The translations under genes and the position numbers were made by a program. From positions 22,500 to 86,499 of the forward strand of contig NZ_LAHL01000007.1 in the NCBI RefSeq assembly GCF_000966195.1: DNA of 64,000 nucleotides, given 5' to 3'. Below, one piece after another: positions 17,538-26,354 of the stretch; the stretch's first letter is position 1, and the number at the start of each line of letters is the position of its first letter. This DNA is from Domibacillus robiginosus. GTDB taxonomy: Bacteria > Bacillota > Bacilli > Bacillales > Domibacillaceae. Below the pieces are notes generated by a model. The model was not told the origin of the DNA. It saw only the letters and a program-made list of their open reading frames with translations, and searched no databases.

Positions 17538-17978
17538 ATGAACGTGAGAAAAGCAGAAAAAGGTAAAATGGTCGCTGCGCTTATTGTATTCAGTTTGACC
17601 ACAGCGTTGCTCGTGTTTGTATCTGCGAAAGAGCCGGCGCAGGAGCATCCCGGTACGGTAGACGAAGTTTTGTCGGAGAAATTTACTCAAACATTGCGGT
17701 CAAATTTTGCAAGCAACGATGGCATTGCCCTATTTGACCGGGTTGAAATTGTGCCGAACCAGCATGTCGCAAAGATCTATTCGACGATAGCGTCAACAGA
17801 CGATAAGGAAATGCGTCAATTGGCTGTGAATCAACTTGGCTCAATGGTAGTTAATCATTATTACTATCACGCGGAATATCGTGCTTTTATCGACTTGAAT
17901 AACGTTCGTGTCTATGGGAGCGACAGTAAAGATCTCGGTTATACATTCAACGATTCGCTTTTAGCATCGGACCAATAG
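17538..17978 (+). CDS. hypothetical exported or membrane-anchored protein
   Basis: A 146-residue protein with a basic N-terminus, one hydrophobic segment (about 11-29) and no clear lipobox. The remaining ~115 residues would lie outside the cell. The extracellular part has a VDEVLSEKFTQTL helix and a YYYHAEYRAF segment. The ATG at 17538 is chosen because AGGGAG is well placed; an in-frame ATG at 17469 has none. No family is recognised. It follows the recombinase by about 180 bp and ends at a terminator. Confidence 0.7.
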   Translation: MNVRKAEKGKMVAALIVFSLTTALLVFVSAKEPAQEHPGTVDEVLSEKFTQTLRSNFASNDGIALFDRVEIVPNQHVAKIYSTIASTDDKEMRQLAVNQLGSMVVNHYYYHAEYRAFIDLNNVRVYGSDSKDLGYTFNDSLLASDQ

Positions 17979-17987
17979 TAACAGGGC

Positions 17988-18016
17988 AGCCACCGCTTGA
18001 ATAGCCGGTGGCTTTT
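17988..18016 (+). terminator. intrinsic terminator
   Basis: AGCCACCG pairs with CGGTGGCT and is followed by TTTT. Confidence 0.8.
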
Positions 18017-18154
18017 CAGCAGGTATCTGGAATTTGCACGTACTAGGAGAGACTGTCACACAAATTAAGAGGCTCGAAGGTTTACATAGCGTGGTATACC
18101 GGAATGTTTCGTTGTGACTGGTTGTGGTAATATCCTTAAAAAGGAGGCGGAAAA

Positions 18155-18319
18155 ATGCCGAATTATAAGGTTCAATACTACGAAAAAATACCAGCAAATT
18201 TAAAAACCATTGAGGTCACAGAAGAAACCGCAGCCAGAGCGAAAGAAGCAGCAATGGACAGGCTGGATAACCAATCCGGTGTAGGGCACTATACCATCCA
18301 TAAAGTAACTTTAGACTAG
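18155..18319 (+). CDS. 54-residue hypothetical protein
   Basis: AAAGGAGGCGG lies just before an ATG that opens 54 codons: MPNYKVQYYEKIPANLKTIE, then ETAARAKEAAMDRL and HYTIHKVTLD. The beta-alpha-beta layout suggests a small folded domain. No family is recognised. It has its own terminator-like hairpin about 80 bp downstream. Confidence 0.7.
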   Translation: MPNYKVQYYEKIPANLKTIEVTEETAARAKEAAMDRLDNQSGVGHYTIHKVTLD

Positions 18320-18397
18320 AAACGTTGAAACACCAATGTTTACGGGGCTTTTCACTTGGCTGTTTTCTGAAAAAAATCACATTTCTTGCGAGTTTGA

Positions 18398-18445
18398 GGA
18401 TGCTGCTGAATTGATTTTTCATTTTTTCGGCAGCATTCTTTTTCA
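18398..18445 (+). terminator. intrinsic terminator
   Basis: GATGCTGC pairs with GCAGCATTC-type sequence around a T-rich loop, and T residues follow. Confidence 0.65.
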
Positions 18446-18831
18446 TTTTTTCTGTAACGTGCGTATACACATTGTTTCATCATGGCAGCCATATCAATCT
18501 CTGCCTCCGCCATCAAAAGCAAGCTGCTATTAATATTTGGTTCTTTAATGGTGAACAGCAGCCATTCACAGTCAAAGGAACCTCGTCCTAAAACATAGCT
18601 AACAATGTGCAGAATTCAACTTAAATATACAGTGAGGGTTGTTAGATTATAAAGGGTGATCACACAAAAGAATAGCGTCATTCCATAACTGAACGTCGCT
18701 TTGGATTTGTTTTTGATTTCAGAGTTACTGTATTACGCTGAAAAATTGCATAAAAGGGCAGCTTCTTTAATCATTGAGTTGAAACCCGCTTTAGGGAACA
18801 TACTAAGAAAAGCTCTTTAGATGGTGATGGC
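18446..18831. other. intergenic region, no supported gene
   Basis: I see no open frame with a ribosome site and no conserved motif in this stretch. Confidence 0.5.
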
Positions 18832-19396
18832 TTGAAAAAGAAAGTTATTTTGTTTTTAAGTATCACATTTGCGGTCATGGTGACAGTGGTTGTTATTCGA
18901 GATATGTTAAATGGAAATTTCTCTACCTGGCCCGCTGGACTGGGCACGATTTTCTGCGGTACACTGCCCATTTTCCTTTTATTTTAAAAAAAGACTCCTT
19001 TTCACTTGCCTTCGATTATCAGCTGCTATTTTTTACGCTTTTTTTAGGAGCTGTCTTGAAGTTTTATGATCGGTTTTCATGGTGGGATACAATGCTTCAT
19101 TTCTTTGGGAGTGCTTTTTCGGGCTTTATTGGTATAGCTATTTACAATTTTCTTTTGCCAAAGAGGTTACAAGAGGCGTCTCGCGATGGATGATCTTTTT
19201 GTTTGTTTTGTCATTTGCAGTGATGATCAGTATTCTGTGGGAAAGCGCTGAGTTTGCCGGGAAAGTTGCCGGTGAAAGCCATAAGGATACGATGACGGAT
19301 TTGATAGCGGGTTTGGCAGGAGCACTGGTCATAGCCAGTTATGCAGGGCTTAGAAATGATCTAATGAAAAGCGGAAAACTCAGCATTTGGTATTGA
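18832..19396 (+). pseudogene. frameshifted DUF2238/YjdF-like membrane protein
   Basis: Three successive frames make one protein. Residues from TTG 18832 read KKKVILFLSITFAVMV to LLF, then the frame stops in a run of seven A (18986-18992). The next frame reads KKDSFSLAFDYQ, YDRFSWWDTMLHFFGS, and stops after RDG near 19190. The third reads MIFLFVLSFAVM, ILWESAEF, KDTMTDLIAG to 19396. The WDTMLHF, LWE.EF and DTMxDLI motifs are those of DUF2238/YjdF membrane proteins. Two single-base shifts break it, unless they are assembly errors. Confidence 0.7.
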
Positions 19397-19467
19397 CAAT
19401 GCCAGGTGCGGACGTTTATTGAAACGGAATACGGCTATAAATCAGGAATTAACTCGTATAGCAGGGC

Positions 19468-19510
19468 ATGATAAAAAGCCCCGGTTTTAAAATTGGGGTA
19501 TTCATTTTGT
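19468..19510. terminator. weak bidirectional hairpin between convergent genes
   Basis: CCCCGGTT and a GGGG-containing partner flank an AAAA/TTTT centre; T-rich sequence follows on the plus strand. Confidence 0.4.
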
Positions 19511-19541
19511 TTTCATTCAGCAAACAGTGACAGGAGAAGCG

Positions 19542-20330
19542 CTACCTTCTGTAAATAATTTCTTGAAATAGCCTGTAGTCTGTTGGAGTAAATAGATCAT
19601 GTTCAGAAATATAATCTAAAATTTTTAGAGAAATTAAAACCTCTTTATATCCTCCTTTTTGTGTAAGGATAACAGTGTATAAGAATAGGATAAACGATTC
19701 TTTTCCGCTAACTCTTAAAACATACTTAATATGAAAATCAAGCTCCTTTTCATCTAATATATCCCGTTTTAAAAAAATAAGCTCAAATAGGAGGTAAATA
19801 TCGTCCATCACTTTATGAAATTCTCTAGAAACATTCCTCTCCTTATATACATAATCAACATAAGCCGTTTCGAGAGCAAGATAATGAATTTCAAAAAATT
19901 TGCGATGCCATTCTTCTGTATCTATACTAAATGGAATGCTATCGATGGATTTTTTATAAGAAGAATTATTTGTGAGTGCATTTTGAAGAAAGGAATCGAA
20001 AAAAATATAAGTGGTCATTAAGCTTTCGGTGCTTGCTAAATCATTTCCCAGGTGAAAAAAAGTATTCTCGAACCTTGAAAATTCCCCTTCTTTATTCTGA
20101 GTATCTATTTGTTTCTGAATTAATCTATTAGACTTAATTACATATAGAACTGTTGCAAAAGTAAGAAAAGGAACAATACTTCCACCCCAAAAATCTCCGT
20201 ATACCCCCATGCCGCTCATATCAATATGAAAAACTTTAACTGTAAAATAACCCAGTATAGGAGATACGATGGCGAGAATTAAAAATAACGCAGCAAATCC
20301 TGATAGAGCGAAATCTTTTAATTTATTCAA
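19542..20330 (-). CDS. membrane protein like putative phage abortive infection (AbiC-type) proteins
   Basis: The 262-residue protein has two N-terminal membrane spans (about 10-32 and 50-68) joined by a YGDFWGG motif. A charged helix leads to RFENTFFHLGNDL (about 85-98), then a mostly helical cytosolic region. This order (two spans, GDFxGG, then ExxFENxFF) is what I remember of the putative phage abortive infection family PF16872. The match is by pattern only. It starts at TTG 20330 with GAGGGAGA upstream and stands alone between terminators, as single-gene defence systems often do. No toxin-antitoxin partner is visible. Confidence 0.6.
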   Translation of the reverse strand: MNKLKDFALSGFAALFLILAIVSPILGYFTVKVFHIDMSGMGVYGDFWGGSIVPFLTFATVLYVIKSNRLIQKQIDTQNKEGEFSRFENTFFHLGNDLASTESLMTTYIFFDSFLQNALTNNSSYKKSIDSIPFSIDTEEWHRKFFEIHYLALETAYVDYVYKERNVSREFHKVMDDIYLLFELIFLKRDILDEKELDFHIKYVLRVSGKESFILFLYTVILTQKGGYKEVLISLKILDYISEHDLFTPTDYRLFQEIIYRR

Positions 20331-20348
20331 TTTTATTCTCCCTCATTT

Positions 20349-20374
20349 TAAAAAGACTGGCCGCAGCCCAGTCT
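20349..20374 (-). terminator. terminator on the reverse strand
   Basis: GACTGGG...CCAGTC is followed by TTTTT on the reverse strand. It would end transcription from the spore-type gene upstream before the AbiC-like gene. Confidence 0.7.
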
Positions 20375-20623
20375 CAAATATTTATGTGCTATATCCTTAA
20401 AAAACCTTTATTAACAATTCTCTTACCTGTCGCGGTCAAGCTCCATAAACATACTTGTGAATGTGAACGTTCGGGCTTCCGGCACGATGTATGGATCGCA
20501 GTGCCTGGCTCAGAGGCTGCTAACAAGAAGACGGCTTGGGCTGAAAAACTGATGGCTCTATTTGTATAAATTGGAGAAAGGAGAAGAAGTCAAAACCTAT
20601 TCATCCGCCCTCAACCTGCTGCA

Positions 20624-20908
20624 TTAGGAAGCAGGCGGTGTTATAAAGAGGAACGCACTCACTTCACACAATGAAACATAAGTGAAGGTAGGAATAGGCT
20701 CATCTATATCCCTGAGTACGAGGATATAGGAATCCACTCTGATTAATCTGCCGGTGAATTCAATGTCGTTTTTCGTAACGACCGTAATAACCTGACTTTC
20801 TAGTTTTTTTAATTCTCTTTCGATTCCCGTGATGCAGCAGCAGTCACATCGCTCCTTCTGCTGCTTCCTATCTTGATCTTCTGGTGAAGAGGAAGACATT
20901 TTTTTCAT
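20624..20908 (-). CDS. small protein resembling DUF2642-type spore proteins
   Basis: About 94 residues. A hydrophilic N-terminus with a CDCCC cluster precedes a small beta-barrel-like domain: ESQVITVVTKNDIEFTGRLI and DSYILVLRD. This pattern resembles the short Sm-like DUF2642 proteins found in Bacillus spore coats; the assignment is tentative. AAGGAGTG lies just upstream, so translation may start at the ATG at 20899 rather than at 20908. It has no close operon partner. Confidence 0.6.
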   Translation of the reverse strand: MKKMSSSSPEDQDRKQQKERCDCCCITGIERELKKLESQVITVVTKNDIEFTGRLIRVDSYILVLRDIDEPIPTFTYVSLCEVSAFLFITPPAS

Positions 20909-21291
20909 CACTCCTTTCTTTACTAGCTTATGAAGTAGTGTTCGAGCTTGTAACCATAATGACCTAGAGTTACATTGTTTTTATATGATTTATAGTTTTA
21001 GAAATGGAGCCATCCGCAGTGCCGTCGGTTTTACCATTCGTTTGCGGATAAGACACAAAAGCACATAAAAAAAACCGCGGAAAATTCCACGGCAAAGGGC
21101 TGGTCGATATGTAACAATCAGGAGATGGCAGACAAACCACGGTTCCTTCTTGACTGCCTCGATAGAGATATACCACGTTTGTCCAAATAATGGACGCGAT
21201 GTCAGAGACCATTTCTATCTGACAGAAGCGCCATTACGAAGCGATTGTGAACACAAGGGAGAATCGCAGGAATGGCGCCGTATCATTTAAA
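20909..21291. other. intergenic region, no supported gene
   Basis: It contains a short hairpin CCGCGGAAAATTCCACGG near 21075. I see no frame with a plausible ribosome site. Confidence 0.5.
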
Positions 21292-21441
21292 CTAGCATTT
21301 ACGGAATGAAGCACCAACGATGATTAAAAGAATGAACAACACTACAATCAAGGCGAAGCCGTAGCCGTAACCGCCGCCGTAGCCACCGCCGTAGCCGCCT
21401 CCATAACAGCAGCCGCCGCCGTAACCTCCGAAGAAACCCAT
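21292..21441 (-). CDS. YjcZ-family sporulation protein
   Basis: A 49-residue peptide beginning MGFFGG, followed by GYGGG repeats with a CC pair, and ending in one hydrophobic span ([15 protein letters not shown]) with a short RKC tail. This is the classic layout of the YjcZ/YhjC small sporulation proteins of Bacillus. AAAGGAGGTGGAGG precedes the ATG. Such genes are transcribed late in sporulation and the products reach the spore; the promoter is not identified here. Confidence 0.9.
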   Translation of the reverse strand: MGFFGGYGGGCCYGGGYGGGYGGGYGYGFALIVVLFILLIIVGASFRKC

Positions 21442-21975
21442 ATCCCTCCACCTCCTTTATAGAAGAGTAGCGAAGCAACTATATAAATTAATTTCTCTGA
21501 ATTAATTTATAATCATTGAATCTATACTATAGGATATGAACAGAGAGCCGCCTCGGCTTAAGCATTTGCCCTATTGATCGTTTTTTGTAAAAGAAAATCA
21601 GACATTCACTCGTTTTATTGGTACCATGTATTCGGCGAATCGACATTGAAAAAAGTGTCGGATCCAGCCCATTTTCGCAATGAAAAGAACGGGCTGGATG
21701 GCCATGAGATGGTTGTGCCTGAAAAAACCGGGATACTGAAAACGTTCGATTTCTATAATCACTGAGGCATACGCCGCTGCTATATTGCTGATACGGCATA
21801 AACTAAGAAAGACATTTCTATCCCTGTTCAGACTGCAATGGGCATCCATTGCAGTCCTTTTTTATGGGGCAGTCAGGCTAGTCAGGCCACACGCTAACCT
21901 GCATTTCGAGTGGCTTAATCAATGAGAGGACAGGGCGAAAATACAAAAATGACTATTCCAGCATCATTCGGCATG
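21442..21975. other. intergenic region, no supported gene
   Basis: Overlapping open frames exist on both strands, but none has a ribosome site or family pattern. A repeated ATTGCAGTC/GACTGCAAT palindrome lies near 21830-21855. Confidence 0.45.
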
Positions 21976-22258
21976 TTATTTCGTATTCACCGGAGATGTT
22001 CCGCCAATTTTAAGCTGATACACAATGATGATAACCATAATAACTGAAATAGTGGTCATATAAATTACATGTGCTTTTTCGGATGACAGCATTTCCTTTA
22101 CTTTTTTCCTTTTCTTCACTCGCTTCACTCCGATCTTTCTTGTAGTCGTGACCGGTGAGCGCTGCAATGTCTCGATCACGTTTTTCCGTGTGCTCGAGGC
22201 AGGCATGATCGTTAGGAGCATCCCTGTTTCGCATAGAAGGATGAAGATTGTGACCCAT
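21976..22258 (-). pseudogene. possible frameshifted small membrane protein
   Basis: AAGGA precedes an ATG at 22258 that opens a hydrophilic peptide (MGHNLHPSMRNRDAPNDH, then many Glu/Lys). The C-terminal half that looks real is in another frame: AHVIYMTTISVIMVIIIVYQ is a membrane span ending at 21976. The two could be one gene of about 90 residues shifted at the run GGAAAAAAG. Alternatively only one frame is used. The call is weak. Confidence 0.35.
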
Positions 22259-22390
22259 CTGAATTCCTTGCAGGCGTTCGTTTATATATATTTTTTACAT
22301 TTCTTTTCATTCGTCACCACGCCCATAATATCATGATTCTCCATCAGGCTTTCGCCCGGCTCCATCGGCCGCTTTTGTATAGCGGACACT

Positions 22391-22417
22391 AAAAAAGGAC
22401 TCAGCCGAGTCCTTTTT
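22391..22417 (-). terminator. terminator of the SDR gene
   Basis: AAAAAGGACTC pairs with GAGTCCTTTTT; it lies 24 bp after the reverse-strand stop. Confidence 0.9.
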
Positions 22418-22440
22418 GTGGAGGATATCTGTTCAGAACC

Positions 22441-23340
22441 TTACAAATCGTACACGACCCCTGTCAGTTCTTCGGACACATCCCACAACTTCTTCATTGT
22501 CGTTTCGTTATAAACTCCTTTAGCAGGCACTTCGAGAGCAGGAAGTCCTCTGTGGTTTCCTCTTCCATCCGGCCCAATATATTCTCCGCCTTTTAATGTT
22601 GCTTCGGTCGCAGCGTAGAGGGTAGGCAGGGCGCCCATCTCCGGCGTCTGAAAAAACTGATGGAGCAGGAAGTTTACGACCGGCTGCATGCGTTTCCCTC
22701 CGGCCTTGAAGAGGTTCGTCGCACTAATTCCCGGGTGACAAGCTATACTCATGGCATTTACTTGGGCCCGTTTCAGCCTGTTGTCGAGCTCACGCGCGAA
22801 CAGAAGATTCGCGAGCTTGCTTTGTCTGTAGAACTTCATCGCTTTATAGCCTTTCGAGCCATCCAGATTATCAAAGTAAATGGACGCTTTTCTGTGTGCG
22901 ATGCTGCTCAGGGTAACCACACGAGCAGAAGGCGTTTTCTTTAGCAGCGGCAGCAAATGGCCGGTCAGGGCAAAGTGACCCAGATGGTTTCCGCCAAATT
23001 GCAATTCGAACCCGTCTTTCGTTTTCTGATAGGGAGGAATCATCACGCCTGCATTGTTAATCAGGATGTCGAGCCCATCGAAGCGCTCTTTGTATGCATC
23101 AGCAAATTCCTTTACGCTGGCAAGGTCCGCCAGATCCAGCTTCATAACCGAAACCTTTGCTTCCTTGGATTCTTTCTCGATATTTTGTGCCGCTTCTTGG
23201 CCTTTTTCCTCGTTCCGGACCGCAAGCACCACACGGGCACCCTGCTTTGCCAGAACTTTAGCAGCCTCGTAGCCGATTCCGCTGTTTGCGCCGGTAATAA
23301 TCACATTCTTATTTTTCACCGCTTGTTGTGCCAAATCCAT
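22441..23340 (-). CDS. short-chain dehydrogenase/reductase (retinol-dehydrogenase-like)
   Basis: The 299-residue protein has a classical Rossmann start: TGANSGIG (about 17-24), LDLADL, NNAGVM (about 96-101) and the active-site Ser near 147. YRQSK (Tyr and Lys near 172 and 176) follows, then the HPG motif. The length and the FGGNHLGHF motif place it with the WWOX/retinol-dehydrogenase-like SDRs, NADP-dependent oxidoreductases of broad substrate range. It is a single gene with its own terminator. The ATG has only a closely spaced GGGGGA upstream. Confidence 0.92.
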   Translation of the reverse strand: MDLAQQAVKNKNVIITGANSGIGYEAAKVLAKQGARVVLAVRNEEKGQEAAQNIEKESKEAKVSVMKLDLADLASVKEFADAYKERFDGLDILINNAGVMIPPYQKTKDGFELQFGGNHLGHFALTGHLLPLLKKTPSARVVTLSSIAHRKASIYFDNLDGSKGYKAMKFYRQSKLANLLFARELDNRLKRAQVNAMSIACHPGISATNLFKAGGKRMQPVVNFLLHQFFQTPEMGALPTLYAATEATLKGGEYIGPDGRGNHRGLPALEVPAKGVYNETTMKKLWDVSEELTGVVYDL

Positions 23341-23630
23341 TCCCCCATTAACGTAGGATCAGTCGCTATGAATCCAATAAAAATCGGACCCTATACGGGA
23401 AAAATGATACCTATGAACAGTAAAGAAAGCAAAGAAAATATACTATTCAGGAAAATGGGAGGGGAGCGGGCTAGTTTAAAAAGGAATTTCATTTTCACAG
23501 GAAGAATAAAAAAAGACTATTTGAACATTTTGATACAGGTTAGATCAAACAGAAATGAAAGTAAAATAGTAAAAGAATTCATGCACTATCCAAACAGCTC
23601 GATAACAAAGGATAACATTTTGCCCCTAAC
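23341..23630. other. AT-rich stretch, no supported gene
   Basis: An open plus-strand frame passes through it but is Lys/Asn-rich, lacks a ribosome site and begins inside the opposite-strand SDR gene. It precedes a phosphotransferase remnant. Confidence 0.4.
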
Positions 23631-23782
23631 TATCCTGGTATTGATAAAAAACGAAGAGAAATTCTATCATTCATCGAAGGAGAAGTTGGTATCAATCCTT
23701 TAAAAAGTAGATATGGTCAGATGATACCTTACAGGAACTTGCGAAAATGCTTCGTCTCTATCATGATTGGGTAAGCGCCTGA
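23631..23782 (+). pseudogene. remnant of an aminoglycoside-phosphotransferase-family gene
   Basis: One frame reads YPGIDKKRREILSFIEGEVG, and after a one-base shift the next reads WSDDTLQELAKMLRLYHDWV to a stop. The series GIDxxGRExLSFIEGEV...WSDxxLxxxAxLLRxYHD is a hallmark of the N-terminal lobe of Bacillus phosphotransferase (APH/choline kinase) proteins. Only about 50 codons survive; the catalytic HGD region is gone. Confidence 0.6.
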
Positions 23783-23826
23783 AACTATTTACTCGGCAAA
23801 AAGCTGTTGGGGGAAAGGAGCAAAAA

Positions 23827-24513
23827 ATGACTTTGTTAGACTATATCCATTTAGATTTCGATACTCCAGTTTTAAAGCAGCTACCTTCACCGTTTGTTTC
23901 GGCTGCTTTTCTGCTTCATCCATTTGTTCAGATGCCTGCAGGCTGGGAACAGGAAAAGCGAAAACACCCATCTCACCATATGTATCCGGATGATGAAGAA
24001 ATCATACAGTTAGGGAACCCAGTGTCATGGAAAAGCATTATGCAGCGGACCGGCTTAGCATCATTTGAAGAAGTGGCTCTTGCTTTATCGGATGGCTGGC
24101 TTCATAAGAAGTATGCAAAACCCATTTTAGCTAAAAAACTAGAGGCGATCTTTCAGCAGGATCTTTATTGTCCAATGGAAGATAAGATATCCATTTTTTT
24201 AATAGAGGATATCTTAAAGGTACTTGCTTCAAAAGGAGCGGAATTTTTCTTCTATACAGACCCCATTGAAGAAAAAACAGAAAAAATGAACATCAAGAAA
24301 GTGTCGCCGGCGGAAATACCTGGTCTGACACTATGTGAAATATTGCTTGTAGACGAAAAGAAAGAATTTGCTTTCATCAGTGAATATGATGCGTATACAA
24401 CGTTATTTTTATCTAAAGAAGAAAACATTCACACACTTATTAAGGAAAAAAGATGGGAAGCAGTTATTTGTGATAGTGAAACGATGCCTGCCTGGTTTTT
24501 ACCAAAAGAATAA
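23827..24513 (+). CDS. DUF2711-like hypothetical protein
   Basis: The 228-residue soluble protein starts LLDYIHLDFDTPVLKQLP and continues SAAFLLHPFVQMPAGWEQ, which I recall as the conserved start of DUF2711 proteins of Bacillus. AAAGGAG lies seven bases before the ATG at 23827. The C-terminal third (FFFYTD, DEYDAYTTLFLS) looks like an alpha/beta domain. There is no signal peptide. The function is unknown. It directly follows the phosphotransferase remnant. Confidence 0.7.
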   Translation: MTLLDYIHLDFDTPVLKQLPSPFVSAAFLLHPFVQMPAGWEQEKRKHPSHHMYPDDEEIIQLGNPVSWKSIMQRTGLASFEEVALALSDGWLHKKYAKPILAKKLEAIFQQDLYCPMEDKISIFLIEDILKVLASKGAEFFFYTDPIEEKTEKMNIKKVSPAEIPGLTLCEILLVDEKKEFAFISEYDAYTTLFLSKEENIHTLIKEKRWEAVICDSETMPAWFLPKE

Positions 24514-25091
24514 TGTATTTGGCTTTAACAAAGTCCAATACCTGCTGCCATAGATATAGTCGGGTTCTTTCATTATCATTCAACAGCTGATCCATATTGT
24601 TGAGTAAGGTTAGACTCTTCCAGACAATAAAATACTATTTTTCAACTATATAAGTTGAATTAAACTTTTTACATGGACCATTTGATATCCTGTAAGAATG
24701 CTTTTAAATAAGCATCATAATGGGCTGCGGGCTGGCGGCTGCACTAACAGTAGGGGCGAACGCTGAACCACCATTACTTTTTGCTGTCTGTTTCAGCCTG
24801 TCTGCTCGTCCTGCGGTAGTCTTCGCCGACAGCCCTCCGCCCGCTTTTTTAGAAAAGAAGCGACTATGAATAAATATTGGCGCTTCATTTCTTTTGATAG
24901 GAGAATAATAACAAGTCTTACTGTTTTTCCTCCTCACAAATGCGGCAGGCGGAAACGAGCTCAGCGCCTGCCCCATGGAACGCGCAGCCCCCGCGAATGC
25001 CGCTTCACTTACCTGTGCTAAGTATTGTTCTCCTACGCTTTTTCTGAGAAGCAGTATGTAAAATCAATCCTTCAACTTATATAGGTTCTGT
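24514..25091. repeat. intergenic region with a GC-rich dispersed repeat (about 24720-25020)
   Basis: No gene is supported. The GC-rich part carries TAGTCTTCGCCGACAG, CAGCGCCTGCC and CCCGCGAATGCCGCTT. Similar words recur at 38.2 kb (AGTCTTCGCTGAC) and 46.1 kb (reverse CCCGCGAATGCCGCTT). Such strings belong to dispersed intergenic elements common in Bacillaceae. Confidence 0.55.
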
Positions 25092-25136
25092 TAAAAAAGC
25101 CAATCTTCCTGCTTAGAAAAATTGGCTTTCGTTTTA
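25092..25136 (-). terminator. terminator of the aldo/keto reductase gene
   Basis: AAAGCCAATTTT pairs with AAGATTGGCTTTTTT on the reverse strand. Confidence 0.85.
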
Positions 25137-25177
25137 TCATTTATATTTTCATATAAGATGTTCCATTGTTACCGAAA

Positions 25178-26164
25178 TCACTTCAAGCCAAAACCACTTA
25201 TTGGATGCGGCACATAGGGTTCTTCTAACAATGCCACTTCTTCAGGGGTTAATTCAATTGATAGAGCGGCTGCAGCATTTTCAAGATGAGATGTTTTCGT
25301 CGCCCCAATAATAGGAGATGTTACCGGTTCTTTTTGAAGCAGCCAAGCAAGTGCAATTTGAGCACGGGGAACCCCATGTTTTTCTGCAATTGCTGCAACC
25401 TGCTCTACAACGAAGCGATCTGCATCGGCAGTCGCATCATATTTAGCCCTCTGAACCTGGTCAGTTTCAGAACGAAATGTCGTTTCCGACCAATCGCGGG
25501 TCAGCCTTCCTGATGCAAGCGGGCTATAAGGGATGACCCCGATTTTTTCTTCCTTGCAAAGAGGAATCATTTCCCGCTCTTCCTCTCGGTATAAGAGATT
25601 GTAATGATTTTGCATGGATACAAACCTGGTCCACCCATTCCTCTCTGCCACCTGGTTCGCCTTCAAAAACTGCCACGCCATCATGGAAGAAGCACCAATG
25701 TATCTGGCCTTTCCAGACTTCACGACATCATGCAATGCTTCCATTGTTTCTTCAATTGGCGTATTGTAGTCCCAGCGATGAATCATATACAGGTCTACAT
25801 AGTCTGTTCCAAGCCTTTTTAAGCTGTTATCTATTTCACTCATGATGGCCTTTCGAGAAAGTCCGCCACTATTTGGACCATCATGCATTGGGAAAAACAC
25901 CTTTGTAGCGATGACAACTTCATCTCTATTGGCATAATCGTTCAAAGCCCGTCCCAGAATTTCTTCACTTGTTCCTCCTGAATATGAATTCGCTGTATCA
26001 AAAAAGTTGATCCCTAGTTCAAGTGCTTTTTTAATAATAGGACGACTTTGTTCTTCATCAAGTACCCATTGGTGGATCCATCGCTTTGCATCACCGAAGC
26101 TCATACCGCCAAGACAAAGCCTGGATACATCCAATCCGGTATTTCCAAGTTTTATGTATTTCAT
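25178..26164 (-). CDS. aldo/keto reductase (first of three)
   Basis: The 328-residue protein is a TIM-barrel NADPH-dependent carbonyl reductase. It shows the catalytic set: Asp in FFDTANSY (about 52) with Tyr57, Lys in IATKVF and His in YMIHRWD. The cofactor-binding PIIGATK near the C-terminus is also present. It is of the tas/YhdN-like group acting on aldehydes and ketones. The divergent AraC-type gene starts 190 bp away, and such regulators often control the neighbouring reductase. A terminator follows, so it is a single gene. Confidence 0.93.
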   Translation of the reverse strand: MKYIKLGNTGLDVSRLCLGGMSFGDAKRWIHQWVLDEEQSRPIIKKALELGINFFDTANSYSGGTSEEILGRALNDYANRDEVVIATKVFFPMHDGPNSGGLSRKAIMSEIDNSLKRLGTDYVDLYMIHRWDYNTPIEETMEALHDVVKSGKARYIGASSMMAWQFLKANQVAERNGWTRFVSMQNHYNLLYREEEREMIPLCKEEKIGVIPYSPLASGRLTRDWSETTFRSETDQVQRAKYDATADADRFVVEQVAAIAEKHGVPRAQIALAWLLQKEPVTSPIIGATKTSHLENAAAALSIELTPEEVALLEEPYVPHPISGFGLK

Positions 26165-26354
26165 TTGATTCTCCCTCTCTTATATTTATTCATCATGGCC
26201 ATTTCAGTTATTTATTATTTTACAACAACTAAGAATGAAACCTTTATCCCGTTCGTCTCAAGTTTTTGCTCAATCCTATCAAAGTAATATACACGATAGA
26301 AAAAACTGCGATAAAATAACACTATCAAAGAGAAAGAAGTAAGGAGAATCAGAT

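Noticed and set aside
22957..23703. 248-codon plus-strand frame
   Set aside because: Its first half is antisense to the SDR gene; only the phosphotransferase remnant in another frame at its end looks like protein.
24704..24976. 90-codon reverse-strand frame
   Set aside because: It lies in the GC-rich dispersed repeat.
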